A stretch of 64,000 nt of DNA, taken from Phycisphaeraceae bacterium. Lineage in GTDB: Bacteria; Planctomycetota; Phycisphaerae; Phycisphaerales; Phycisphaeraceae. The DNA is taken from contig JAJDCS010000013.1 of assembly GCA_029260715.1 (NCBI GenBank), forward strand, positions 1 through 64,000, given 5' to 3'. A model generated the notes under the pieces. It saw nothing but the letters and a program-made list of their open reading frames with translations, was not told where the DNA came from and ran no database searches. This document shows, piece after piece, positions 17,953 to 26,673 of the stretch; the first letter of the stretch is position 1, and every line of letters begins with the position of its first letter. Position numbers and translations under genes: made by a program.

Positions 17953-18005
17953 AAAACAGCGATCACCCGTGGCCAGCAAGGCCGCCACGACGGAGACAAC
18001 CGATC

Positions 18006-18392
18006 ATGACGATGACCAAAGATGACGTGTTCGGCAAGGTGCAAGAGGTATTGGTCGACGCGCTAGGCGTGGACGACGACGAGGTCACCGGGTCAGCCAA
18101 GCTCATCGCCGACCTGGGCGCCGAGTCCATTGACTTCCTAGACATCGTCTTCCGCCTGGAAAAAGCGTTCAACATCAAGATCGGTCAGAACGAGCTGTTC
18201 CCGGACAACGTGCTCAGCGACTCGACCTATGTCGTGGACGGCAAAGTCACCGACCTGGGCATGGCTGAGCTGCGCAAGCGGTTGCCTCACGCCGACCTGG
18301 ACCAGTTCGACACCACCCGCAACGTGGACGACTTTTCCGACATCTTCACCGTCGAGACGATCGTAAAATTCGTCCAGGGCAAACTCCAGTAA
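18006..18392 (+). CDS. Acyl carrier protein with C-terminal insertion
   Basis: 128 residues, against about 78 for a housekeeping ACP. The phosphopantetheine site is Ser41 in LGAESIDFLD (normally DSLD). Helices I and II look normal. About 45 extra residues (roughly 70-112, including GMAELRKRLPHADLDQFD) separate them from a last helix resembling helix IV (FTVETIVKFVQGKL). It sits between two dehydratase genes, so it is probably the dedicated carrier for their substrates and not the general fatty-acid ACP. Confidence 0.9.
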   Translation: MTMTKDDVFGKVQEVLVDALGVDDDEVTGSAKLIADLGAESIDFLDIVFRLEKAFNIKIGQNELFPDNVLSDSTYVVDGKVTDLGMAELRKRLPHADLDQFDTTRNVDDFSDIFTVETIVKFVQGKLQ

Positions 18393-18482
18393 CACTGGGC
18401 CGATCGGCTCTCCAAGGCGGCGGCGGCAACGGGTGTGAAACCACCGCCGCGCCGGCCAATAATCAATGCCGGTGGTATCACG

Positions 18483-19010
18483 ATGCGTTGGATCTGGATC
18501 GACCGTATCTTGGAGCTTGACCGGGCCAGCCGGTGCGTGGCCGTCAAAAACGTCTCGCTCGCCGAGGAGGTGCTACACGACCACTTCCCCGCGACCCCCC
18601 ACTACCCCTTCACGCCCGTGATGCCCAACACGCTTGTGATTGAGGGCATGGCCCAAACGGCGGGCATCCTGGTCGGCCACGCCAACGACTTCGCCGAGAA
18701 GGTCATCCTGGCCAAGATCGCCAAAGCAAGCTTTACCGCCGCCGCCCGCCCCGGCCACACTATCCAATACACCGCCACGATCGACCGCATCGACGCCACC
18801 GGCGCCTCCACCAGCGGTGTGGTGGACCTGATCGACCCCGCCACCGGCTCAACCCAGCCCATGGGGCAGATCGAACTCATGTTCAGCCACATCGATCACA
18901 ACCGGGCTGGCTTGGCGTTCCCCGAGCACAACTTTGTCTTCACCGACCTGTTCATGGACCTGCTACGACAAAGCGGCTTCGCGCCCCCGGCACACCTGGG
19001 CGCCCGCTAA
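18483..19010 (+). CDS. Second FabZ-like dehydratase
   Basis: 175 residues from ATG 18483; an upstream in-frame ATG at 18435 lies in poor context. Hot-dog domain with DHFPATPHYPFTPVMPNTLVIEGMAQ: His34 and Glu54 fit the FabZ catalytic pair, but the loop between them is six residues longer than usual. The C-terminus extends about 30 residues beyond FabZ (NFVFTDLFMDLLRQSGFAPP). It is likely a partner of the first FabZ, either in a heterodimer or acting on a different chain length. No ketosynthase gene follows. Confidence 0.85.
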   Translation: MRWIWIDRILELDRASRCVAVKNVSLAEEVLHDHFPATPHYPFTPVMPNTLVIEGMAQTAGILVGHANDFAEKVILAKIAKASFTAAARPGHTIQYTATIDRIDATGASTSGVVDLIDPATGSTQPMGQIELMFSHIDHNRAGLAFPEHNFVFTDLFMDLLRQSGFAPPAHLGAR

Positions 19011-19067
19011 CCACGGGCCGGGCCGGGTATGTGGCAAACACACTATTTTCCCCTCAAATCTAAGAAG

Positions 19068-19083
19068 TTGCGGAATTCCGCAA
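19068..19083. promoter_or_regulatory. Perfect 16-bp palindrome upstream of WYL regulator
   Basis: TTGCGGAATTCCGCAA is perfectly self-complementary and sits 100 bp before the regulator's start, in the 172-bp gap after the second FabZ gene. It is a good candidate operator for a dimeric regulator, perhaps the WYL protein controlling itself. Confidence 0.5.
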
Positions 19084-19182
19084 ACCGCTGTGGTATCCTG
19101 TTGCCGAGGGAACACTTCTCAAATTGCGCTAGCCGCGAGGCGCTGTCCCGACAAGGTTGCAGACAAAGGAGGCGACCCCGCC

Positions 19183-20172
19183 ATGAGCATGTCTCGTATC
19201 CACCGCTTGCTTCAGCTCATCACACTGCTGCAGAGCGGGCGAGCCAAGGCTACTCAAGACTTGATGGACGAACTGGGTGTCAGCCGCAGAACGCTCTTCA
19301 GAGACCTTAAAGCGTTGCAGGTCGCAGGCGTGCCGTACTACTACGACGCCGCGTCGGGCTACCGCATCGCGCGCAGCTTCTTCCTGCCGCCGATCAGCCT
19401 GACCGTGCCCGAGACCCTGGGGCTGATGCTGTTGGGCAAGCTCGTCGGCAGCCGCAAAGACACACCCCTCAAAGAATCAACCCTCAGCGCCCTAAGCAAG
19501 CTCACCACCACGATCCCCGAGCCCATCCGGTCCGCCTGCTCGGACTTGGTCAACTCCGTGAGTGTCGACCCCGGGCCAAGCCAGTTCGACGAAAGCCCCA
19601 ACAAGTATTACGCGGACCTCCAGCGGTACATCGACGAGGGGCGGGTCTGCCAGATGACCTACAAAAGCCCCGTCGAGCCCGAGCCGTTTACCTGCCGCTT
19701 CAAACCCTACGCCATGCACTTCTCCTCGCGCGCGTGGTACGTGCTGGGTCAGACCGATCGCCACGGCGAAACCCGCGTGTTCAAGCTCTCAAGGGTCCAA
19801 TCGCTCAAGCCGGTTGAGACGCGGTTCGAACGCCCCAGCCGATTCAAAGTGAAAAACGTGCTGGGCAAAGCCTGGCAGCTCATCCCCGAGGGCAAGGTCT
19901 ACCGCATTGAACTGGAGTTCACACCCAAAGTCGCCACGAACGTCACGGAAGTCCTCTGGCACCCCAGCCAGGAACACCGCCTCCTCCCAGACGGGCGGTG
20001 CAGGATGATATTCGAGGTAGACGGCTTAAACGAGATCGCCTGGTGGCTGTGCGGGTACGCGGGGCAGGTTGTTGTCCTCAAACCCGTGGAACTCGCCCGC
20101 CGCGTCCAGCGGATGCACCGCGAGGCCCTGAGCCGCTACGGAACCCACCGAACACCACAGCCGGTGAATTAA
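19183..20172 (+). CDS. WYL-domain transcriptional regulator
   Basis: 329 residues starting at ATG 19183, which has AAGGAGG upstream; the longer open frame back to 18934 overlaps fabZ and is ignored. The N-terminus (RIHRLLQLITLLQSGRAKAT...VSRRTLFRDLKALQ) is a DeoR-like winged helix-turn-helix. The middle and C-terminal parts form a WYL domain, seen in YADLQRYIDEGRVCQMTYKS and the FKPYAMHFSSRAWYVLGQTD strand pair. WYL domains bind ligands or nucleic acid and regulate many stress and defence genes. A strong terminator follows. Confidence 0.85.
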   Translation: MSMSRIHRLLQLITLLQSGRAKATQDLMDELGVSRRTLFRDLKALQVAGVPYYYDAASGYRIARSFFLPPISLTVPETLGLMLLGKLVGSRKDTPLKESTLSALSKLTTTIPEPIRSACSDLVNSVSVDPGPSQFDESPNKYYADLQRYIDEGRVCQMTYKSPVEPEPFTCRFKPYAMHFSSRAWYVLGQTDRHGETRVFKLSRVQSLKPVETRFERPSRFKVKNVLGKAWQLIPEGKVYRIELEFTPKVATNVTEVLWHPSQEHRLLPDGRCRMIFEVDGLNEIAWWLCGYAGQVVVLKPVELARRVQRMHREALSRYGTHRTPQPVN

Positions 20173-20277
20173 ACTACCAAATCTTGTCCTTTTGCCCTTG
20201 CCACAAATAACCGATAAACTAGAATCATTATATATTGAGAATTTAATGTAGAATATAAAAAGCAGCAATTGTTTATA

Positions 20278-20346
20278 AAGGTGAGCCGCACGCGGGCCTA
20301 AATTGGCCCCCCCCTACGGGCCCCGTGCGTGCTCGCCTTTTTCTTT
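20278..20346 (+). terminator. Rho-independent terminator after the WYL regulator
   Basis: A long imperfect hairpin (arms around AAGGTGAGCCGCACGCGGG and CCCGTGCGTGCTCGCC) is followed by TTTTTCTTTT. It also separates the convergent cytochrome operon. The 100 bp before it are unusually AT-rich. Confidence 0.75.
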
Positions 20347-22553
20347 TAAAACATTTTGAGGAACTCAATTAACGCACGCTTGTCGCCGTCGGGCAGCGTG
20401 CTGCCGTAGTAGTGGCCCCTGTCCTCGACCAGGTCGGGGCACTTGCTGGCCTTGAGCAAGTCGTCCACCAATTCGGCTTGCATCAGCGCCTTGGCCTCGA
20501 CCGGGTTCATCTTCTTCACCCGGACCTCCACGAGCGTTTTCTTGATCTTGACAATCAGCTTGGCCAGGTCTTTCAGGTTCGCGTCGGTGATGCGCAGGTT
20601 CGTGTTGGCCAACAGGTTGATCGGCGTGCCTTCGGGGATCGGCCCGATCTTCAGCAACGCGTCTTCGTCGATGATGTCTTTCAATAAATACCGCAACGCC
20701 GATGGAATCAGTGTGGCCGGCACTTCTAGATAGCTCTCGTTCACCGTGCGCCAGATCGAACCCAACCCCAACCGCTTCTCGGGCCACAACAGCTTCTCGG
20801 CCGCGTCGTTGAACGCTTCCATGCGCCCCGACACGGACGGGTCGCCCGTGTACCTGCCCAGGGCGTTGTTGTGCAGGAACGGCGCCGACGTCCAAACCCC
20901 GATCAATGACGGCACGCGGTAGTACCCCACGCCGCCGTCGGGCGCATTGAACACGTACGGCTTGTCGGGATCGATCGGGTTGTACGACTCGATCTGCCCC
21001 ACCGACGGTGTTTTCTTGTACGTCTCCGACGAGAAGTTGTCCCACACATTGCCGCGCGTCGCGTTCGTGGCCAACGCCCGAGCGGAGTTCGTCTCCACCT
21101 CGGTTACCGGGTAGCGCGCATCCGTGGACAGGAAGTTGTCCTCAAGGAAGTCGGGCTTCATCACCTCCCTGCCGTACCACGCCACCGCGTCACCACGGTT
21201 CGCCGCCACGCTCGCCGGTGGCTGCTTGCTGGAGTGGCACTGGGCGCAGTTCTCCGCGAAGACCAGCTTGCCCTGTGTCAGCACAGCCGGGTCGTCGGTT
21301 ATATACGCCTGCCCGCCCGGCGCGTCTGCAAGGCGCATGGGCCTGAGACGCATGAAAAACTTCGCCACGTTGTCCAGCCGCTCTTCGGTGGCCCGCCAGT
21401 AGACCGAGTTTTTCTGAGCCTTGGCGATCTGGAACGGCTTCTGTGGCCGGACACCGATCAGCGGGTTGTGCAGTTCCAGCCACTGCTGGGAGAACATCCC
21501 GATATTGATATACACGCGGATCGTCGCGCCCGGCACGCCGATCGAGTCGGCGCCATCTTTAAGGATGTGCGGCACGTGGCGTGTCTCGTTTTGATCGCCC
21601 GGCAGCAGCCGCCCGCTTTTAGCCATCGTCTCCGCGGGCAGCATATCCGCGGCTTTCAGCCTTGCGTTCAGGTCAAAAATCGCGTTGATCGCGTTGGGGT
21701 TGTTGATGTGGTCCGTGGCGATGCGCGACGTGTCCGACGTGCCGGGCGGCTGTGTGGTGATCATCTGCCACAGGAAGTTGCGAGGCTTCAGCCCGGTCGT
21801 AAACACCATGCCCTCACGGAAATACTGGTTGCCGATCGCCGACGCCAGGTTCTCCCACTTGGGCGCGTTCACGTCGTCTGGCGGGTTGAGCGGGTCGGGC
21901 GCGATGTGACACAACCCGCAGCTCATGCCCACGCGGTACGGCCGAACCAGCTTCGGGTCCGTGTAGTAGATCGGGTCGTTGTAATACTTGTTCGCGTCCC
22001 AGTGTTTTTTAGCCTCTTCGTCAAAATCAGGGTTGGGGAAGATGCGCATCCCGAACACACCCGTTGATTTTCCGTACACCGATTCATCTATCCCCTCCTT
22101 GGCGATCTGCGCGTCCACGGATTCGCCTTGCGCACCGGGCTCGGGCACGTCCAGCCACAAGCCGTACTCGCCGGGCTTCTGCGCCCGCCTAAACCCCGGC
22201 TCGTTGATCAGGCCCGCGTCTTGGAACCGCGTGCCACGCTTGCGCGAGTCGATCACCTTCAACACGTCGATCAGCCCGAACCCCTCGCGCGCCATCCGGT
22301 CCAGGAACACCTCGCTGCCCCCGGTCCAGAGGTTCCACGTGTTGCGACCCATAACCTCCTCCTGGGTCAGTTCAACGCCGCCGTCCATCTTCTTGAACAC
22401 GTCGGTCTTGAGCTGCGGGAAGTCAGCCGTCGTCTTGCCGGCCGCCGTGGCGTTGTCCACGGGGTCTTTCTTGAACAACCCCTTGATGAAATCGCACCCG
22501 CCCAGCGCCAACACCCCCAACAACAACGCCGATAGCACAGTCTTCTTCAGCAT
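20346..22553 (-). CDS. Di-heme c-type cytochrome lipoprotein
   Basis: 735 residues. The signal peptide ends in LALGGC, with lipid-modified Cys20. Two heme c sites are visible: CGLCH (212-216) and CAQCH (436-440). The C-terminal half has the motif VGYYRVPSLIGVWTSAPFLHN, typical of large cytochromes related to di-heme peroxidases and RoxA-type oxygenases, and ends GDKRALIEFLKMF. It is probably anchored in a membrane and moves electrons or oxidises an organic substrate. It is the last gene of a three-cytochrome operon, 54 bp after the second. The substrate is unknown; RoxA-like function is only a possibility. Confidence 0.82.
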   Translation of the reverse strand: MLKKTVLSALLLGVLALGGCDFIKGLFKKDPVDNATAAGKTTADFPQLKTDVFKKMDGGVELTQEEVMGRNTWNLWTGGSEVFLDRMAREGFGLIDVLKVIDSRKRGTRFQDAGLINEPGFRRAQKPGEYGLWLDVPEPGAQGESVDAQIAKEGIDESVYGKSTGVFGMRIFPNPDFDEEAKKHWDANKYYNDPIYYTDPKLVRPYRVGMSCGLCHIAPDPLNPPDDVNAPKWENLASAIGNQYFREGMVFTTGLKPRNFLWQMITTQPPGTSDTSRIATDHINNPNAINAIFDLNARLKAADMLPAETMAKSGRLLPGDQNETRHVPHILKDGADSIGVPGATIRVYINIGMFSQQWLELHNPLIGVRPQKPFQIAKAQKNSVYWRATEERLDNVAKFFMRLRPMRLADAPGGQAYITDDPAVLTQGKLVFAENCAQCHSSKQPPASVAANRGDAVAWYGREVMKPDFLEDNFLSTDARYPVTEVETNSARALATNATRGNVWDNFSSETYKKTPSVGQIESYNPIDPDKPYVFNAPDGGVGYYRVPSLIGVWTSAPFLHNNALGRYTGDPSVSGRMEAFNDAAEKLLWPEKRLGLGSIWRTVNESYLEVPATLIPSALRYLLKDIIDEDALLKIGPIPEGTPINLLANTNLRITDANLKDLAKLIVKIKKTLVEVRVKKMNPVEAKALMQAELVDDLLKASKCPDLVEDRGHYYGSTLPDGDKRALIEFLKMF

Positions 22554-22607
22554 GGCATCCTCTCTTGAAACTTTCGGAAGGTTAAACCAATAGCGCCGCG
22601 CGCCCGG

Positions 22608-24047
22608 TCACTGCGTCTTCATGTATTCGATCAACGCTTCTTTGTCCTGCTGGGGCAGGTCGGTGCCGTACAGGTGTCCGCCGTTGCCGTTGCCCCGCTC
22701 GCGTGTGTCGAAACGGAAGCCCACACGTTCGGCCTCGGCCCCCTGCGAAATAAACCCAAGATTCACCGCGTCCACCAAGTCATAACCCCGGTAGAACACC
22801 ACCGTGCGCTTGGCAGGCGGCTCGAGCAGGTCGCGCATCGTGGGCACCGCCCCGTTGTGCAGGTACGGCGCGCGCATCCAAACGCCATCCAACGGCTGAG
22901 CCACATAGCCGTTTGTCTTGACCATGTTTTTGCGTGTCACGCCCAGGTCTTTGACCACTTGGTTGGCGATGTCCGCCGCTTCCTGCGTCCAGGTGATCAG
23001 GCGTTCCGGGTCGGTGCCGATCTCGGCGATGTCGATCACCGTGCCCACGTATTCGCTGCCCATCTCGTGGCACGACGCGCACGCACGCTCATAAACCACC
23101 CGCCCCGCACCAGCCAGCGCCTCGTCGATCGGCATCGGGTACTTCGGCGGCGCCAGTTGTTTGAGCCACGCGTCCAGGTCTTCCATGCGCTTGACCCACT
23201 CTGCGGTCGGCGGCATGCCAAGCCCAAGCGCCGAGTCAATAATCACCGCGCGCGAGCTAAGCGTCTCACCCGCCCAGTTCATGGACTGACCCTCGCGTAG
23301 CTTCAGGTTCCAGATCGACGGGAAGTCCGCGTTGCCGATCGTGTCGTCCGTCGGCATCTCGGTCATGAAGTATTTCGTCAGGTTCATGGGGTCGTCGCGT
23401 CCCGGGCCCCAGTCCGCCCACCCCTCGCGGTTCATCCACGCGAACTGGTCGCGCTGCTCAAGGATCGCCTTCTTCGTGAGCGGGATGAGCAAGAACCGGT
23501 AGATCAGCCTGTCCACCCACGACAGCTTCTTGATCATGGCGATCTCAGCGAGGATCACGTCCGCGTTGAAACGCGGGTCGCCGGCGCAGTCCGACAAGAA
23601 GCGGATGTACTCCTGCACATTCGACGTGTTCGCCGGCGCGGCGGGCACGACAATCGGCGTCTGGTCTTCGCGCGTGCGGTAGGTGGCTGTGTGACACGCG
23701 GCGCAGTTGTTCGTCACCCGGTCGAACCCGACCGTTTTCTTGGAGAACCCCGCAGGCAGCTCCTTGCCCTCTTCCCACACCACGCCCAGCGACGCATACC
23801 CGCCAGGCCCGGGCAAATACTCCGGAAAAATACGCGGCAGCGCCAGCCATATCATGTACGGCAGCCCACGATCATCCTCCGATCCCATCGAGCCATACAT
23901 GAACCGCTCAGCCTCGCTGGCAAACGCCGGCTGCTCCACCTCACGGAAAAATTTGTACCACCCAAACCAGACGATGTACGCCACCGCGCCCACCACCGCC
24001 AACAACGCGATCTTTTTCTCTGCCCGTGCTAGTGAGTTTTTCGCCAT
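22608..24047 (-). CDS. Di-heme c-type cytochrome, membrane-anchored
   Basis: 479 residues. One hydrophobic N-terminal helix (about 12-28) acts as anchor. Heme c sites are CAACH (115-119) and CASCH (323-327). The segment GVWMRAPYLHNGAVPTMRDL and the ending GTDLPQQDKEALIEYMKTQ are shared with both neighbouring cytochromes, so the three are paralogues. The soluble part lies in the periplasm. The start is 11 bp after the stop of the upstream cytochrome gene, so the genes are co-transcribed. The pattern resembles RoxA-like or di-heme peroxidase-like proteins. Confidence 0.83.
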   Translation of the reverse strand: MAKNSLARAEKKIALLAVVGAVAYIVWFGWYKFFREVEQPAFASEAERFMYGSMGSEDDRGLPYMIWLALPRIFPEYLPGPGGYASLGVVWEEGKELPAGFSKKTVGFDRVTNNCAACHTATYRTREDQTPIVVPAAPANTSNVQEYIRFLSDCAGDPRFNADVILAEIAMIKKLSWVDRLIYRFLLIPLTKKAILEQRDQFAWMNREGWADWGPGRDDPMNLTKYFMTEMPTDDTIGNADFPSIWNLKLREGQSMNWAGETLSSRAVIIDSALGLGMPPTAEWVKRMEDLDAWLKQLAPPKYPMPIDEALAGAGRVVYERACASCHEMGSEYVGTVIDIAEIGTDPERLITWTQEAADIANQVVKDLGVTRKNMVKTNGYVAQPLDGVWMRAPYLHNGAVPTMRDLLEPPAKRTVVFYRGYDLVDAVNLGFISQGAEAERVGFRFDTRERGNGNGGHLYGTDLPQQDKEALIEYMKTQ

Positions 24048-24058
24048 GCGTGGTCGCC

Positions 24059-26392
24059 TTAGAACGTCTTGAGGTACTCCACAATCGCGTCTTTTTCAGC
24101 CGGCGACAGCGCCGTGCCGTAGGCTGGGCCCTCGTGCCCCTTATTCCCATTGCCGCGAACAGCCGTGTCGAACCGGGAATACTGCTTGCCCTTCTCCTCG
24201 GATACGTTCGACACAAACCCCACTCGCTTCTGGTCGTACACGTCGTACCCGCGGTAGAACACGCGCGGGCGGTTCGCGCTGGGCTCAAGCAAGTCGCGCA
24301 GCGTCGGCACCGAGCCGTTGTGCAAATAAGGCCCACGCAGCCACACACCGTCAAGCGGCATGTTCACGTACCCGTACGTCTTGCGGAAGTGGCTGAACCG
24401 CTCGCCCGGCTCACCGCCGGCGTAAATCGAGTTCTGCACCATGGCTAGCTGGTGCGTGTACGAGTCGAGGCGGTTGCGGTCGGTGGCGATCTTGTCGATC
24501 GGCACCACTTCGCCGACCTGCGAACCCTCGAAGTTCCGCCCGTCTTGGCCGTGACAATCGGAGCAGTATTGCTGGTACAGCGGCTTGCCTTTGGCCGCTA
24601 GAGCCTCATTAATCGGGAACGGGTACTCCGGCGGTTGTTTGTCGAGTAGCCAATCTTCAATCCGCTTCATGCCCACCCGGTCCAGCGTCGGCGGAAACGC
24701 GCCCGTGCCGAACGACGCGCTTCGGTTGCGCTCCTCGACCGAGGTGTTGTTCCCGTCCCAGTGCAGCTTCATGCCCTGGCGTGGACGCTGTAGCCAGATC
24801 GACGGGAAGTCCACCACGCCGAACCGCTCTCTCTCGGGTAGCTTCATAATGTCAAACCCCAAGAGCACCTTGGCCGGGCTGAACGTATCCACCCGCCCCG
24901 GCCCCCATTCGGCTTGTTTTTTCACAAACGTGAACCGGTCCATGATCATCAGCAGCCGCTCACGCATGTACCCGATGCCGAAGTACCGCATCGCCAACTC
25001 GCTCACCCAGTCCATGTCGCCGCCGATGCGTTCGATCTCCAGCAATATCCGCTGTGGCGTAAACTTCTCGTCCGTCACGCAGTCGAAGACGAACTGCTGG
25101 AACTTGCCCAGGTCGAACGTGTTCGCAGGCATCCCCGTGTAGATCACCGGCTCGCTGTCGGGCGTTTCGCGTACCGTACCCACGTGGCACACCGCGCAAT
25201 TCAGAAAAACACGGTCAACGCCCTGCACGTCCCGCTTGGAAACGCCCACCGGCAAATCATTGTCACCCTCAAACACAAACCCCAGCGACGCGTACCCCGG
25301 GCCCGGCAAGTGTTCGGGGAACAACTCCGGCAAGACGCGCCACACCCAGTACGGAATCCCCGACGCGCGCTCGCCGCCGGTCGAGCCGTACTTGAAGTGG
25401 TCCTCGTCCGATGCGTATGTCACAGGCCGATCAATGTTCAGCCGACAGGCCAAGTACCCTGCCGCCACCAGCAGCGCGATCACCGCCGCCCCCACGATCC
25501 GCGCGGGCCACTCATTCGTCCGCGCGATGTAACTCTGCGGCACTAGCGCGAAGTCGATCAGCCGCTTCTTGCCCCACCACACCTTGCCCAGATACAGCCC
25601 CGGCTGCACCTGCCTGATCTCATCGCGGATTTTCTTAGCCACGAACGACGTCTTGGCGTAATCCAAGACGATCGTCTCTTTGTCGTCGATCCAGCTCTTG
25701 TCCTTATAGACCTGCGCCTTGATCGCCCCGAAGCGCAGCGGCGTGAGCATATTAATCAGCGTCCCCTCGTCGGGGTCGAAAATCTTGCCCTGCCACACGA
25801 TCCACCGGGCGAGCTTGGCAAGCACTCTGCCCGTGCGCGTGCTCGGCAGAAAAATCGCCGTCCCTCGGGTCTGCCCCACGGGGATATCGCCAGCCGGGCT
25901 GTTTTTGTATAGCTCGTCGAGTTGGGCTTTGGAGCGGTAGAGCAGGCGAGCGTCCGGGCTCTCTGGGACCAGCGCGAAGTGGATCAACGGCGTCTTGCCC
26001 CACCACACCTTGCCAAGGTACACACCGGGCTTAATCTCCCGGATCTCATCGCGGATTTTCTTGGCCACGAACGACGTCTTGGAATAATCCAAAACAATCG
26101 TCTCTTTGCCGTCGACCCAGCTCTTGTCCTTATAAACCTTGGCCTTGATGCCCCCGATCCCCAGCGGCGACAGCTTATTAATCAACGCACCCTCGTCAGA
26201 ATCGAAAATCTTCCCCTGCCAGCAGACCAACCGCACAAAACAAGCGATCAGCCTTGCGAAAATACTGCCCGGCAGCGCGATCGCCACGCCGTGCGTGCCC
26301 CACTGGGGGATATCGCCCGCGGAGCTGCTCTTGTACAACTCGTCGAGCTGCTCCTTGGGCATCTTCAATAATTTTGTGAATTCGGAAGCCAT
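24059..26392 (-). CDS. Duplicated N-terminal domain fused to a di-heme c-type cytochrome
   Basis: 777 residues in three parts. Residues 15-142 and 157-284 are two copies of one domain (offset exactly 142 residues). Each has LDELYK-x-S-x-AGDIP, WQGKIFD-x-DEG-x-LIN, VYKDKSW and FVAKKIRDEIR near its centre, and an ending xPGxYLGKVWWGK. I do not recognise this domain. A membrane helix at about 299-317 separates it from a cytochrome with CAVCH (399-403) and CSDCH (610-614). There is no signal peptide before the first domain, so the duplicated part should be cytoplasmic and the hemes periplasmic. It leads the three-cytochrome operon. Confidence 0.82.
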   Translation of the reverse strand: MASEFTKLLKMPKEQLDELYKSSSAGDIPQWGTHGVAIALPGSIFARLIACFVRLVCWQGKIFDSDEGALINKLSPLGIGGIKAKVYKDKSWVDGKETIVLDYSKTSFVAKKIRDEIREIKPGVYLGKVWWGKTPLIHFALVPESPDARLLYRSKAQLDELYKNSPAGDIPVGQTRGTAIFLPSTRTGRVLAKLARWIVWQGKIFDPDEGTLINMLTPLRFGAIKAQVYKDKSWIDDKETIVLDYAKTSFVAKKIRDEIRQVQPGLYLGKVWWGKKRLIDFALVPQSYIARTNEWPARIVGAAVIALLVAAGYLACRLNIDRPVTYASDEDHFKYGSTGGERASGIPYWVWRVLPELFPEHLPGPGYASLGFVFEGDNDLPVGVSKRDVQGVDRVFLNCAVCHVGTVRETPDSEPVIYTGMPANTFDLGKFQQFVFDCVTDEKFTPQRILLEIERIGGDMDWVSELAMRYFGIGYMRERLLMIMDRFTFVKKQAEWGPGRVDTFSPAKVLLGFDIMKLPERERFGVVDFPSIWLQRPRQGMKLHWDGNNTSVEERNRSASFGTGAFPPTLDRVGMKRIEDWLLDKQPPEYPFPINEALAAKGKPLYQQYCSDCHGQDGRNFEGSQVGEVVPIDKIATDRNRLDSYTHQLAMVQNSIYAGGEPGERFSHFRKTYGYVNMPLDGVWLRGPYLHNGSVPTLRDLLEPSANRPRVFYRGYDVYDQKRVGFVSNVSEEKGKQYSRFDTAVRGNGNKGHEGPAYGTALSPAEKDAIVEYLKTF

Positions 26393-26608
26393 CGCGGGGT
26401 ATGCCTCCGTCCCCTCACACCCAACCTATCGATGCACAACCACCACCGGGCGTAACAATCTCGCGGAACAGCAGCCTGTCTCTTATTTTCCCCACTCTCG
26501 CTAGGTTAACCAGCCGCGCCATCATACAGCAGTTAGGCCTAAGCCACCAGCGCCAAATGCAGCCTTATATATAGCTATGAAAGAGTAGGAGGCCGACGCT
26601 CACGCGGG

Positions 26609-26640
26609 GTGCCTGGGGCTAAGCAAAGCGTGCCCCAGAC
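26609..26640 (+). repeat. Intergenic palindromic repeat, GGTGCCTGGGGCTAAG type
   Basis: GGTGCCTGGGGCTAAG followed by GCGTGCCCCAGAC; arms CTGGGGC (26613-26619) and GCCCCAG (26632-26638) form a stem. A second copy lies at 29261-29299. It sits in the 281-bp gap between the cytochrome operon and typA, which otherwise shows no gene. Confidence 0.6.
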
Positions 26641-26673
26641 TTGTAGGTCCAGGCCTGCCCGGACACGAAGGAC

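Noticed and set aside
18934-19182. Upstream extension of the WYL regulator
   Set aside because: It overlaps the fabZ gene; AAGGAGG right before 19183 fixes the start.
20209-20217. ACCGATAA as a further sigma-28 -10 box
   Set aside because: No TAAA-like -35 box at 11-bp spacing. The same applies to TTCCGATAA at 60752-60760.
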